Part shown: positions 28,326-37,981 of the stretch, one piece after another
Position numbering within the stretch: the stretch's first letter is position 1
Layout of the letters: every line of letters begins with the position of its first letter
From: Synergistaceae bacterium
Lineage (GTDB): Bacteria > Synergistota > Synergistia > Synergistales > Aminithiophilaceae
Reading direction: 5' to 3'
Assembly: GCA_016756725.1 (NCBI GenBank)
Contig: JAESII010000004.1
Location: forward strand, 186,001 to 250,000
Length of the DNA stretch: 64,000 nucleotides
Notes under the pieces: model-generated
What the model was told of the DNA's origin: nothing
What the model saw: only the letters and a program-made list of their open reading frames with translations
Database searches by the model: none
Translations under genes and position numbers: made by a program

Positions 28326-29183
28326 CTACCTCTTCACGACGGAGACACGGCAGGGGACGCGGAAATCGTAGGCGCTTCCGCGGATCTTGGCGGCGTCGCC
28401 GTTGGAGACGACGAGATCGACGTTCTGCGGCCCCACGACGCGGACGGCCTTGACGACCAGCGGCGAATCGGTGACGCGGGGCGCTCCCCGGGCGTAGTCG
28501 AGATGATTGTGGTAGTCACAGAGCCCCGAGGAGAGAAAGCGCTCCCGGTCGACGGAACCCAGGCCGTAGACCTCCTTGCCTTTTTCGTCGACGATGCGGA
28601 AAGTCATGGCCGGAATGAGGGGCAGGTGACGGGCGTCGACGACGAGGCCCGTGTAGCTGCCCGAGGGTTTCCGGCCCGGAGCGGGAGCGGCCGGGACGGC
28701 CTTGGGGGCGGGCTTTTCCGGCAGGGCGGGAAGGACGGCCCGACGGACCTGCTCCAGCTTGACCCGTCCCCGGACGGTGTAGATCTCGCCGTCCCAGAAG
28801 GCCTCGAGGATCTCGACGTTTTTGATCATCCCCTGCACTTCGGTGCGGACCACGTCGCTGGCCATGAAGTCCCTCATCGTCGTCCGCGAGTCGACGCGGA
28901 CGCCCTGGAGGAACTCGAGGAGGTTCCGCTGGAGATCGACGACGGCTCCGCGGCGGGCCAGGAGCTTGCCCTGGGCCGTATCGGCCTTTCCCGCCGGGGC
29001 GACGGCCTCGCCCTGGGCCTCGATGTAGCCCTCGGTCCAGTCGATGCGGGCCCGCTCCGTCTCATCGACGACGGTCGTCTCCGGCGGGGCCGGGGTCACC
29101 TCGGCCGTGACGGTCTCCTGGGCCCCAAGGCTGAGAGGAAACAGCATCACCACAAGGACGAGAAACGCAACTCTTCTGATCAC
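28326..29183 (-). CDS. Exported LPP20-like protein
   Basis: GTG 29183; signal peptide; QGKLLARRGAVVDLQRNLLEFLQGVRVDSRTTMRDFMASDVVRTEVQGMIKNVEI. Confidence 0.65.
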   Translation of the reverse strand: MIRRVAFLVLVVMLFPLSLGAQETVTAEVTPAPPETTVVDETERARIDWTEGYIEAQGEAVAPAGKADTAQGKLLARRGAVVDLQRNLLEFLQGVRVDSRTTMRDFMASDVVRTEVQGMIKNVEILEAFWDGEIYTVRGRVKLEQVRRAVLPALPEKPAPKAVPAAPAPGRKPSGSYTGLVVDARHLPLIPAMTFRIVDEKGKEVYGLGSVDRERFLSSGLCDYHNHLDYARGAPRVTDSPLVVKAVRVVGPQNVDLVVSNGDAAKIRGSAYDFRVPCRVSVVKR

Positions 29184-29324
29184 GGGACTCTCTCCTTCCC
29201 TGCCGACAACGGCTCCATCGTCATCCACGATCCTGCCTCTCCGACCTGCTAAAGACTAAAACTCTTCCTGTTTCACTTTAGCACAGGAAGAAAAAGGGAA
29301 CGACAGATGTAGGCAATATCCAGA

Positions 29325-29924
29325 TCAGAAACCGGGAATCTCAAGCCTGCTGTAGCCGGCGGGAATCTCGAAGCGCGACTCCGTCACCGATCCGACGACG
29401 ATGTTGCGGTAAAGGACCGTCGACGTCCCCTCCGGGGACTGGCTGACGGCCTTGAGGGGAAAACCGAGCTCCTTGGAGAACCAGATCAGCGTCGACGTCT
29501 CGGGCGATTCGGGATCGACGAGGCGGATCTTCTCGCAGAGGAAGCCTTCGACCGTCTCCTGGCCCAGCTCCTCCATCTTCATGGTCTTTTCGCCGTCACC
29601 GTCTTCCTGGAGCGACTCAAGGTCCATCGGCGCCATGGTGGCTCCGGGGGAGGCGTCCTTGCCCATCTCCATGTAGGCCTTCTGGTCATGGATGAGGATG
29701 AGGACCGTCCCCTCCCTGCCCTCGGTGATGACGTCCGTCCTGCCCATCGGACCGGTCAGCTCCTGGCGCTGCTTCTCGCCGAGGACATAGATCTTGCCCG
29801 TCATGGCCCCCATGGGGCCTTCGATCTCCATGGCGGCCTCGAAATTGGCGGCCCATCCCGCCGGAACGAGGAGGAAGAGAGAGAAAAAAACGGAGAGGAA
29901 AAACCTGATAAACGATCCTTTCAC
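29325..29924 (-). CDS. Exported DUF4412-like protein
   Basis: GTG 29924; signal peptide; NFEAAMEIEGPMGAMTGKIYVLGEKQRQEL. Confidence 0.75.
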   Translation of the reverse strand: MKGSFIRFFLSVFFSLFLLVPAGWAANFEAAMEIEGPMGAMTGKIYVLGEKQRQELTGPMGRTDVITEGREGTVLILIHDQKAYMEMGKDASPGATMAPMDLESLQEDGDGEKTMKMEELGQETVEGFLCEKIRLVDPESPETSTLIWFSKELGFPLKAVSQSPEGTSTVLYRNIVVGSVTESRFEIPAGYSRLEIPGF

Positions 29925-30117
29925 GGCACATAGCCTCCCTTTTAAACGTTCTTGTTTCAGAGTGTAAGGCCTGAAGCGGCAGGGACACAACAGGGGACGT
30001 GAAATTAAAGGGACGGACCTGACGAATAAGGCAAAGGCCCTGTAAGTGCTGAAGGGAAAGAATTCCGTTCAGGAAAATGCTATAGTGAGAGAATCATCAC
30101 GGAAAGGCAGGACCGCC

Positions 30118-31686
30118 ATGAGAGGTTCTCCCGGCGTCGTCAGAAAAGCCCTGATCTCCGTCATCCCGGGCCTTGTCCTCGTCCTGGGCTTCCTGCTCCT
30201 TTTCGGCCTCTCCCTGGACCACAGAAGCCGCCGCGAGACCTATCTGGAGGACCGGACGCGGGAGACGATCAACAGCCTCTGGGCCATCATCGGCGCCCTC
30301 CGCCCCTTCGCCGAGTCCGTCATCGAGGGAAACGTCTCCTCCCTGGACACGAAGGCCGCCGTAGAGGCCGCCATGGACGCCGGCGCCGGTCCCTACCGGA
30401 ACACCTTGGGAAACACCCTCCGTCGAACCCTGAAGGCCCCTTACGACGTGATCTGCTCCAAGGGTTTCCATCAGCTGCAGATCTGTTTCCCCGATTCGAC
30501 GGCCTTCGTCAGCTTTCTGGCCGGGTGCTCCGACGAGACGACTCCGGCGGAGGCGAAAACGAGCTTTCTCGTCGAGCTCGCCAATGCCTCCCTTCACCCC
30601 GTCGAGGGCTTCGAGACGGGCCAGACGCTTTCAGGGTACTTCTTCGTCTATCCTTTGGCCTCGGCGGAGGGGCGCCCTCTGGGAGCGGTCAAGCTGGGCC
30701 TCTGTCCCAACACGATCCTCCCCCTTCTGGAGGACCTGATGGGAGGCACCTTCTTCGTCCTGCTGCCCCAGAAGGAGCTGGAGGACGAGGGCGTCCTTCC
30801 GTCGCGGAAAAACCTGATCCCCTTCCCGGGACTGGCAGACTTTCTCGTCCCCGACACCCTCCTCTCGCACCACCGGTCGGCGAAAGGGCCGGGCCTGAAG
30901 ACGATCGAGACCCTCTGCGGCAACCTCGGCCCCGCCGAGAGGGCCCTCCTTGGGGACCGGATCGCCTTCTCGACTCCCCAGAACGCCGCCCCTAGTCCTT
31001 TTCGATTGACCTTCATCCCCCTTCTTTCCTTCAAGGGGGAGCTCGTGGCCTATCTGGCCGGATTCATTCCCGACGGCACCCTCCAGGCCCAGGAGCAGCT
31101 CTACTCGGTCCTCCTCGCCGGGACGGCCCTGACCTTCGCCCTGCTGGCCCTTCTGCTCTGGTTCTCGCTGCGCAACCACCTGACCGTCGCCAGCCTCGCC
31201 ACCTGGGACGCCCTGACGGGGGCCATGTTCCGCGAGCCCTTCCTCCGCGAAGCAGAGCGGGAGGTGGCCCGAAGTCTCCGCCATGGCCACCCGCTCTCGT
31301 GGATCATGTTCGATATCGATCATTTCAAGGAGGTCAACGACACTCTGGGACACGCCGCCGGCGACCGCCTCCTGAAGTCGCTGGGGGAAGCCCTCCTCCA
31401 GAGCATCCGGCCCTCGGACAGTCTCGCCCGTTGGGGCGGCGACGAATTCCTCCTTCTCGCTCCGGAGACGTCGGAACTCCAGGCGCTGCGGCTGGCCGAG
31501 CGGATCATGGCCGTGGCCGCCTCGCTGGACGTCCCCGGGGCCCCGCTGAGGCTGAGCGTCGGCATCCATCTCCACCATCAGGAGGACAGCATCGACGACA
31601 GTCTTCGCAAGGTCGACGAGGCCCTCTACCGGGCCAAACGGGCTGGGCGAAACCGCGTGGTCCGCTGGAGCGCCGGCCGGACTTAG
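30118..31686 (+). CDS. Membrane-bound diguanylate cyclase
   Basis: Two TMs around extracellular sensor; RWGGDEFLLLAPE; SWIMFDIDHFKEVNDTLGHAAGD. Confidence 0.93.
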   Translation: MRGSPGVVRKALISVIPGLVLVLGFLLLFGLSLDHRSRRETYLEDRTRETINSLWAIIGALRPFAESVIEGNVSSLDTKAAVEAAMDAGAGPYRNTLGNTLRRTLKAPYDVICSKGFHQLQICFPDSTAFVSFLAGCSDETTPAEAKTSFLVELANASLHPVEGFETGQTLSGYFFVYPLASAEGRPLGAVKLGLCPNTILPLLEDLMGGTFFVLLPQKELEDEGVLPSRKNLIPFPGLADFLVPDTLLSHHRSAKGPGLKTIETLCGNLGPAERALLGDRIAFSTPQNAAPSPFRLTFIPLLSFKGELVAYLAGFIPDGTLQAQEQLYSVLLAGTALTFALLALLLWFSLRNHLTVASLATWDALTGAMFREPFLREAEREVARSLRHGHPLSWIMFDIDHFKEVNDTLGHAAGDRLLKSLGEALLQSIRPSDSLARWGGDEFLLLAPETSELQALRLAERIMAVAASLDVPGAPLRLSVGIHLHHQEDSIDDSLRKVDEALYRAKRAGRNRVVRWSAGRT

Positions 31687-32564
31687 ACGTCGGCGCCCAG
31701 GAAGCGGCGGGCCGCAAGACCGATGAGGAAGGAGACGGCCGCCACACCGAGACTGATGGAGACCATTTCGGCGAAGTTGCGGCGAAAGGAGATGTCGCGG
31801 ACGACGGCCATGAAGAAGGTAAAGATGACGATGACCGCCACGCCTCCGGCGAGGGTGAAGGCCAAGGCCAGCAGAGGATGATGGAAGACGAAGAAGGGCA
31901 GGATCAGGACGGCCACCGTCGCCAGGTAGGCCGCCCCCGTGTAGAGGGCCGCCTTCAACGGATGGCCGTCGCCTCCTTCGGACTTCTGGGAAAGGTACTC
32001 CGAGGCCGACATGGAAAGAGCCGCGGCAATCCCCGTGATAAGCCCCGCCAGGGCGACCGTCGCCGAATCGGCCAGAGCCAGGCTCAGGCCGGCCAGGGCG
32101 CCGGTGAGCTCGACGAGGGCATCATTGAGGCCGAGGATCATGGAGCTCATGTAGCGGAGGCGCTCCTCGTCGAGAAGGCCGATGAGCGATTCCTCGTGAC
32201 GGGTCTCGTCGGCGATGATCTCCCTCGTCTCGGGAAAGACGTCGACGAGGCTCTCATAGCCCCCCTGAGCCCGATCCTCCCTCTTTTCCAGGAGCTTGAT
32301 GGCGAAAGTGAAGCCGAAGAGGCGCGCCAAAAGCAGGTAAAGCCGGACCCGCCACATCTGGGGCCGCACCTCCGTCCCCGTGTAACCCTGCCAGATGGCG
32401 CCGTGGCGCCGCTCGTCGGCGGCGACGCGCTTCAGGACCTCGCCGTTTTCGCCTCCCACCCTCCGGGCCAGGGCCTCGTAGAGGGCCGCCTCGGTGAGCT
32501 CCGTCCTCTGGAAGGCAAGAAGACGCCCTCGCAGAGCGTCATCGTGAACGACTTTCTCCTCCAC
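31683..32564 (-). CDS. VIT1/CCC1-type transporter with N-terminal ferritin-like domain
   Basis: GTG 32564; AADERRHGAIW...ADETRHEESL; SSMILGLNDALVELTGALAGLSLAL; SASEYLSQKS. Confidence 0.88.
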   Translation of the reverse strand: MEEKVVHDDALRGRLLAFQRTELTEAALYEALARRVGGENGEVLKRVAADERRHGAIWQGYTGTEVRPQMWRVRLYLLLARLFGFTFAIKLLEKREDRAQGGYESLVDVFPETREIIADETRHEESLIGLLDEERLRYMSSMILGLNDALVELTGALAGLSLALADSATVALAGLITGIAAALSMSASEYLSQKSEGGDGHPLKAALYTGAAYLATVAVLILPFFVFHHPLLALAFTLAGGVAVIVIFTFFMAVVRDISFRRNFAEMVSISLGVAAVSFLIGLAARRFLGADV

Positions 32565-32598
32565 CCCTCCCACTCCTTTCCTGACGGCCCCGCCCGAG

Positions 32599-33207
32599 CT
32601 AGGAGCGGGGGACCCTGTTGGCGAAACAGTCCTGACAGAGGGCACGTCCCCGATGAAGGCGCATCTTCGTCTCCATGACCTTCTCGCCGCAGGCCTCGCA
32701 GAGCCGGCTCGGCTCCATGGGAGCGTGAGGCGGCGCGTCGAACAGGACGGGACCGACGAGAAAGAGTGACTCCAGATCGGCCTCCATGAGGGCCCGAGCC
32801 CTCCCGTCGCGAAGCTCGGCGAAGGCCCGGCGCTCGTCGTCGCTCAAGGTGCCGGCGTTGCTCCGGACCTGGAAGACCCTATAGGCGTCGCTTTGCTCCT
32901 CAGGCTGGGGTCTGGGAACGATCCGGACGGCCTTGCCGTCGCGGCGGCGGTAGAAGCTGAAGGCCGTCTTGCCCACGTTGCGGATGATCAGATTGCCCTT
33001 GCCCACGGTGCAGCCCGTCAGGAACTGGACGGCGTCGACGGCGCAGTTGTCCGACTCGGCGACGGCAACGATCTCCTCGTCCCCGCAGTGGCCGACCTCG
33101 CAAAGAGCGAGCTCGGCCAGCCGAACGCCCATGGCGAGACCGGGACACCAGTGACCGTGGAAGGCCACGACGGCCTCCAAGGTCTTTTGATTCAGTGCCG
33201 TTCCCAT
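32599..33207 (-). CDS. FmdE-family protein with C-terminal zinc finger
   Basis: FHGHWCPGLAMGVRLAELAL; DAVQFLTGCTVGKGNLI; CEACGEKVMETKMRLHRGRALCQDCF. Confidence 0.9.
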   Translation of the reverse strand: MGTALNQKTLEAVVAFHGHWCPGLAMGVRLAELALCEVGHCGDEEIVAVAESDNCAVDAVQFLTGCTVGKGNLIIRNVGKTAFSFYRRRDGKAVRIVPRPQPEEQSDAYRVFQVRSNAGTLSDDERRAFAELRDGRARALMEADLESLFLVGPVLFDAPPHAPMEPSRLCEACGEKVMETKMRLHRGRALCQDCFANRVPRS

Positions 33208-33429
33208 CGTGTTCTCCTCCTCCTCATCGCCTTGATGATTTCTGATCCTCTTGATCGGCGTCATCTGGACGGAGACGGGCCCAGGCCCTCACCGATCTCA
33301 GTGAAAACCTCCTTGTCCTTGGTGCGCCTCCCCTTCTCTGCGCGCCGACGAGGCCTTCCGTCACCTCGTCGGCGTGTCCTTCCCGAAGGAAGCCTCTTTA
33401 GGAAGACTTCCCCGAAAGACTCCGTCCCG

Positions 33430-34245
33430 ACGATCAGGCCCCTCTGTGGCTTGAGGCCAGGGACAAGAGGCCTGACGGCCTCCTCCTGATTCTCCTCAAT
33501 GGCATCTCCGGGGAAGACCTTCGAAGCGCGACTCGGCGGAGCGGAAGCCCCTTCCCGGCCCTCTTCGAGGCCTCCGCCGACGGCATTCTCCTCTTTAGAC
33601 GTCGAGGGAACCCTCCTCGACGTCAATTCCAGCCTCTGCCGGGCCCTGGGCCGGGCTCCCCCCGAACTGTACCACAAAAACGTCGCCGACCTTCTGGCTC
33701 TCGCCGACAGGTCCTTCCTTCAAAAGGTCGTCCTTGGGGCTGCGGAGGGTTCCATCCGGTCAAGGAGGAGCGCCTCCGTCTGGCTCTCGACATGAATCGT
33801 CACGGCATCTGGGATTTCAACCTCGCAAGAGACGGAATCCACCTCACCCCCGGCTGATTCCCGCCTTCTGGGACTGCCCGTCCGGGAAGAGCCCCTGCCC
33901 TGGACGGGCTTCTACGAACGGCTTCACCCCAAGGATCAGGAGGAGACGGACGGCCTCGATCGCGAAGGGCTGACGGGAGAGCGACCCCTCTCCCCGGAAT
34001 GCCGCTTTTGCACCGTCAAGGGAGACTGGCACCGGCTCCTCGTCCGGAGCCGTCTTGCCGATCGCCTGAGGCAGGCCCTTTCGGACGTCATCGCCTCCCC
34101 CGATCAGCCCGTGACGGCCAGCTTCGGCGTGACCCAGCGGAAGGGGGGCTCTCCCTTTTCGACCTCTTCGAGCGGGCCCACCGGGCCATGGGCCGGGCCA
34201 AAAGGCTCGGCAAGGATCCTGTCATGGGCTGGAGCGTCCTCAAGG
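33430..34245 (+). pseudogene. Degraded PAS-PAS-GGDEF signalling gene
   Basis: FPALFEASADGILLF / DVEGTLLDVNSSLCRALGRAPPELYHKNVADLL / EERLRLALDMNRHGIWDFNLARDGIHL / ...VTASFGVTQRKGG / SLFDLFERAHRAMGRAKRLGKDPVMGW lie in different frames; GGDEF core missing. Confidence 0.75.
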
Positions 34246-34878
34246 GAGCTTTGGGGCGATCCGAGCGAGGCTTTCCAGAAGGCGCCGCGCCGCCCGGCGG
34301 GGATCGTCGGCGGCCACGACGGCCGAGACGACGGCGACACCGGCCGCGCCGGCCCGGAGCAGGCCGGACAGGTCCCTTTCGGTGATGCCGCCGATGGCGA
34401 CGGAGGGGATCGTCACAGAACGGCAGACCGCCTCGAATCCTTCAGGACCGATGACGACGGCGTCCTCCTTGGTTCCTGTCGGGAAGACGGCTCCCACGCC
34501 GAGATAGTCGGCCCCCTCCTCCTGGGCCTCCCTCGCTCCCCGGACCGTCCGTGCCGAGGCGCCGATGACGAAACCCTCCGGGACCAGGCGACGGGCGGCG
34601 ACAAGGGGCAAATCGTCGGCACCGAGATGAACGCCGTCGGCTCCCGCGGCCAGGGCCACGTCGAGACGGTCGTTGACGATGAAGAGGGCGCCGTGGCGGT
34701 CGCAGAGCTTCCGGAAGACCAGGGCCTCGTCGTAAAGCTGGCGCGACGAGGCCTCCTTGTGTCGCAACTGGAGGGCCGTGGCCCCGCCCTCGAGGGCTAA
34801 CCGGGCCTGTTCGACCAGGGAAAGACGACCCCCTCGGGAATCGGGGATGACGTAAAGCAGAAGCCGGCTCCTGTCCAT
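34240..34878 (-). CDS. thiE: Thiamin phosphate synthase
   Basis: LQLRHKEASSRQLYDEALVFRKLCDRHGALFIVNDRLDVALAAGADGVHLGADDLP; AIGGI. Confidence 0.95.
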   Translation of the reverse strand: MDRSRLLLYVIPDSRGGRLSLVEQARLALEGGATALQLRHKEASSRQLYDEALVFRKLCDRHGALFIVNDRLDVALAAGADGVHLGADDLPLVAARRLVPEGFVIGASARTVRGAREAQEEGADYLGVGAVFPTGTKEDAVVIGPEGFEAVCRSVTIPSVAIGGITERDLSGLLRAGAAGVAVVSAVVAADDPRRAARRLLESLARIAPKLP

Positions 34879-35693
34879 CAGAGAACCTCATCGCGGCCGA
34901 AGGGACCGGCGATGCGGGCCCTCCCCTCTTCCAGGTCCGACCCGCCCAGTGAGGCCAGCCCGTCGATGAAGGCCTGCCGATAGCGGGCTGGCCCCGCTGC
35001 CGGCAGGGCCCTCTCGGCGGCGAGGCGGAAGGCCAGCAAGGCGGCCAGGCCCGCCGAAAGAGGATCGGCCACGGCCAGGCAGGCGGCCATGACGCTGCCG
35101 AGGCAGCAGCCGCTGCCGACGAGGGCGGGCAGGCGGGGCGAACCGCCCCGCACCGTCCACAGACGGCCCTGGAAGCAAAGACGATCCTCGGGGCCGGTGG
35201 CCACGAGCAGGAAGAGCCCCCCTCTTGCGGCCAGGGAGAAAAGCCCTTTCGTCACACCCTCCGCCTGGGCCGCCTCGACGCCGTGCAGGATCCCCCCCGT
35301 TTTGCCGAGACGGGCCATTTCGGCCCCGTTGCCCTTCACCGCCATCGGGCGGCCCGACGCGAGGAGGCCGTCGATCCAGGCCGTCCTCCAGGCCGTCAGG
35401 CCGTACCCGACGGGATCGACGAGACAGGGACGGCCTTCGCCGAGGCCAGCCAGGGCCTCGGCGAAGGCCTGGGGACTGCCTCCTGTCGCCATGCCCGTGT
35501 TGAGCAGCAACGCGTCGGCCCGGGAGGCGATCTCCCGGGCCTCTTCAGGATGAGCGGAGAAAACCGGCGAGGCCCCGACGGCAGCGGTGACGTCGGCCTG
35601 CCAGGAAGCCGCGACAGCACTGGTGAGTTGATGGACCAGAGGGCGCCCCTTCAGGCCCTCCCAGGCCGAAGCGACATCGAAAAGGGGCCTCAT
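34878..35693 (-). CDS. thiM: Hydroxyethylthiazole kinase
   Basis: PLVHQLTSAVAASWQADVTAAVGASPVFSAHPEEA; LVDPVGYG; VKGNGAE; GSGCCLGSVMAACLAV. Confidence 0.93.
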   Translation of the reverse strand: MRPLFDVASAWEGLKGRPLVHQLTSAVAASWQADVTAAVGASPVFSAHPEEAREIASRADALLLNTGMATGGSPQAFAEALAGLGEGRPCLVDPVGYGLTAWRTAWIDGLLASGRPMAVKGNGAEMARLGKTGGILHGVEAAQAEGVTKGLFSLAARGGLFLLVATGPEDRLCFQGRLWTVRGGSPRLPALVGSGCCLGSVMAACLAVADPLSAGLAALLAFRLAAERALPAAGPARYRQAFIDGLASLGGSDLEEGRARIAGPFGRDEVL

Positions 35694-36502
35694 TTTCGCC
35701 CCGCCAGCCAGGGTGGCACGACGGCATGCCCCACGGGACCGGGCCCCCGTCCGGGTCGAAAACCGTGACGAAGGGCGAGCTGAAGGTAGGCCAGGCCCCT
35801 CTCGACAGCCGCCGCCGGCGGGAGGCCTGCGGCGCGCTCGGCGGCAATGGCGGCGCTGAGGGTGCAACCCGTGCCGTGACTGTCGGCCGTCTCGAGGCGG
35901 GAATGGCGGAAGAGGCGCACCTCGGAGCCATCGAAGAAGAGATCGGTCACGACCGGCCCCGAACCGTGTCCCCCCTTGACGAGGGCCGACGAGGCTCCCA
36001 GTTCGACGAGGCGGCGGGCCGCCGCCTCCATCGAAGGGACATCGTCGACGGGAAAACCGACGAGGCGCGACGCCTCGGGGAGGTTGGGCGTCACCACCTC
36101 GGCCAGGGGCAGCAGCCTCTTTCTGAGGGCCTCCTCGGCTCCGTCGTCGAGGAGGACGGCACCGCTGGTGGCGACCATGACGGGATCGACGACGAGGGCC
36201 GGAACGGGAAAGGCGGAAAAGACGTCGGCGATGACCTCGATGAGTTCGGCCCGGGCTACCATGCCCGTCTTGGCGGCGGCGACGGGAAAATCGGAGAGGA
36301 CGGCCTCCATCTGGCGGCGCAGGCTCTCGCAGGAGGTGACCTCGACGTGGGTGACGCCCAGGCTGTTCTGGGCCGTCAGGGCCGTCACAGCGCTCGTGCC
36401 GAAGACGCCGAGGGCGGCGAAGGTCTTCAGATCGGCCTGAATTCCGGCGCCGCCTCCGGAATCGCTGCCCGCCACGGTGAGGGCGATGGCGCGGTAGATC
36501 AT
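35690..36502 (-). CDS. thiD: HMP/HMP-P kinase
   Basis: TVAGSDSGGGAGIQADLKTFAALGVFGTSAVTALTAQNSLGV; VDPVMVATSG; DSHGTGCTLSAAIA. Confidence 0.95.
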   Translation of the reverse strand: MIYRAIALTVAGSDSGGGAGIQADLKTFAALGVFGTSAVTALTAQNSLGVTHVEVTSCESLRRQMEAVLSDFPVAAAKTGMVARAELIEVIADVFSAFPVPALVVDPVMVATSGAVLLDDGAEEALRKRLLPLAEVVTPNLPEASRLVGFPVDDVPSMEAAARRLVELGASSALVKGGHGSGPVVTDLFFDGSEVRLFRHSRLETADSHGTGCTLSAAIAAERAAGLPPAAAVERGLAYLQLALRHGFRPGRGPGPVGHAVVPPWLAGRK

Positions 36503-37431
36503 GGCTGCACCAGGAGATCGGCGACGTCGACGGACCGGGCGAGGACTCCCTTGTCGTGAAGGTGATCGGCGAAGGCCTGCCACCGGGCCTCATCCAGGTG
36601 CTGGCGGCGGGGGAAAAAGGCGACGGTCCTGGCGAAGACGGCCTCCTCGAAATCGCGGTCGGCCTCGGGAAGGGCCTTGAAGAAGAGGTCGAGGGCCCCC
36701 TGGGAGTCGGCGTCGATGGCCGCCACGGCCTTCTCGAGGGCGGCGTTGAAGCGGCTCACCCGATCGGGCCCCGACTGAACCCATTTTGGCGAGGCGACGA
36801 TGACGAGCTCGCTGAAGGGGGGGAAACCCAGCTCCTCAAGGGTGAAAAAGGCCCCCTCATAGCCCTCGCGCTCCAGCGTCGTCACCTCGTAGTTCCGGTA
36901 GGCGCCGATGACGGCATCGGCCTTTCCCGTGATGAGGGAGGGAACGATGGAGAAGTGGACGTGGACGGTCTCGACGTCGTCGACGCCCCTGTCGGCCAGG
37001 GCTGCCTTGAGGAGCCGCTCGAAATCGGGTTCCGTGTAGCCCACGGTCCTGCCGGCCAGGTCTTCGGGCCTCTCGATGCCCTTGCCCTTCAGGAAAAGGA
37101 CGACGTTGAGAGGGCTATCGATGAGCGTCGACGTCACGGCCGGTCTGTGCCCTTCCGAGGCGGCGAGGAGGGCCTGGCTCTCGTAGGTCACGGCCAGATC
37201 GACCTTGCCGGCCAGGGCCAGCTTGAGGGCCGTCGCCGTGTCCGAGGGAGCCAGGATCTCCACATCCAGGCCGACCTCGGCGAAGTGTCCTCCGTCACGG
37301 GCCACGAAGAGGGGAAGGTGATCCATGTTGGGAAACCAGTCGAGCATGACCGTCACCTTCTCCGAGGCGGTGGCCGGAAGGGCGAGAAGAAGGGCGAGAA
37401 GAAGGGCGAGGAATCTGCTGATGCCTTTCAT
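36499..37431 (-). CDS. thiY: HMP-precursor ABC transporter binding protein (ThiY/NMT1)
   Basis: VTVMLDWFPNMDHLPLFVARDGGHFAEVGLDVEIL. Confidence 0.88.
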   Translation of the reverse strand: MKGISRFLALLLALLLALPATASEKVTVMLDWFPNMDHLPLFVARDGGHFAEVGLDVEILAPSDTATALKLALAGKVDLAVTYESQALLAASEGHRPAVTSTLIDSPLNVVLFLKGKGIERPEDLAGRTVGYTEPDFERLLKAALADRGVDDVETVHVHFSIVPSLITGKADAVIGAYRNYEVTTLEREGYEGAFFTLEELGFPPFSELVIVASPKWVQSGPDRVSRFNAALEKAVAAIDADSQGALDLFFKALPEADRDFEEAVFARTVAFFPRRQHLDEARWQAFADHLHDKGVLARSVDVADLLVQP

Positions 37432-37456
37432 CGTGAAAACCTCCTGTTCTGTCCGT

Positions 37457-37981
37457 TCAGAAGCGGTCCCGGTCACCGCCGAGACCGACCTTGCGCAGCG
37501 ACGTCAGCGCCAGCAGGCCCAGGACGGAGCCGGGAACGCTGCTGACGAGAAAGGCCGGCACGAGGACGCCGGCGGTGACGGTCCGGCCCAGGAGCGGGCC
37601 GACAAGCCAGGCCGACAGCAGGGCACCGACAAGACCCGTTCCCAAAGGCTCGGCCAGGGCCGCCCAGTCGCGGCCCAGAAGGCGCCAGGCGAAGCCGACG
37701 GCGAGGGCCCCGGGGATGCTGCCGGGAAAGGCGAAGGGCGTTCCCGTCCCGAGGAGATTGCGGATCAGGCTCGCCGTGAAGGCCACGCCGGCAGCCCACC
37801 AGGGGCCGAGAAGGACTCCGGCCACGGCGTTGACGGCATGCTGGAAGGGAAGGCACCGGGTGGGGCCGACGGGCACGGACAGCCCCGAAAGGAGGACGGC
37901 CGTCGCCGCCAGAAGCCCCGCCAGGACGAGGGAACGCAGCTCGGAGCGGACCGGAAGGGAGTCGAATCGTCTCATCATCAC
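37457..37981 (-). CDS. thiW: ECF transporter S component ThiW
   Basis: LSVPVGPTRCLPFQHAVNAVAGVLLGPWWA; genomic context with thiM/thiE. Confidence 0.88.
   Translation of the reverse strand: MMMRRFDSLPVRSELRSLVLAGLLAATAVLLSGLSVPVGPTRCLPFQHAVNAVAGVLLGPWWAAGVAFTASLIRNLLGTGTPFAFPGSIPGALAVGFAWRLLGRDWAALAEPLGTGLVGALLSAWLVGPLLGRTVTAGVLVPAFLVSSVPGSVLGLLALTSLRKVGLGGDRDRF

Noticed and set aside
31299-32678. 459-aa plus-strand ORF
   Set aside because: Antisense to the VIT1 gene, overlaps the GGDEF domain out of frame, low-complexity charged sequence
33261-33677. 138-aa minus-strand ORF
   Set aside because: Opposes the PAS-GGDEF remnant, which explains the sequence better
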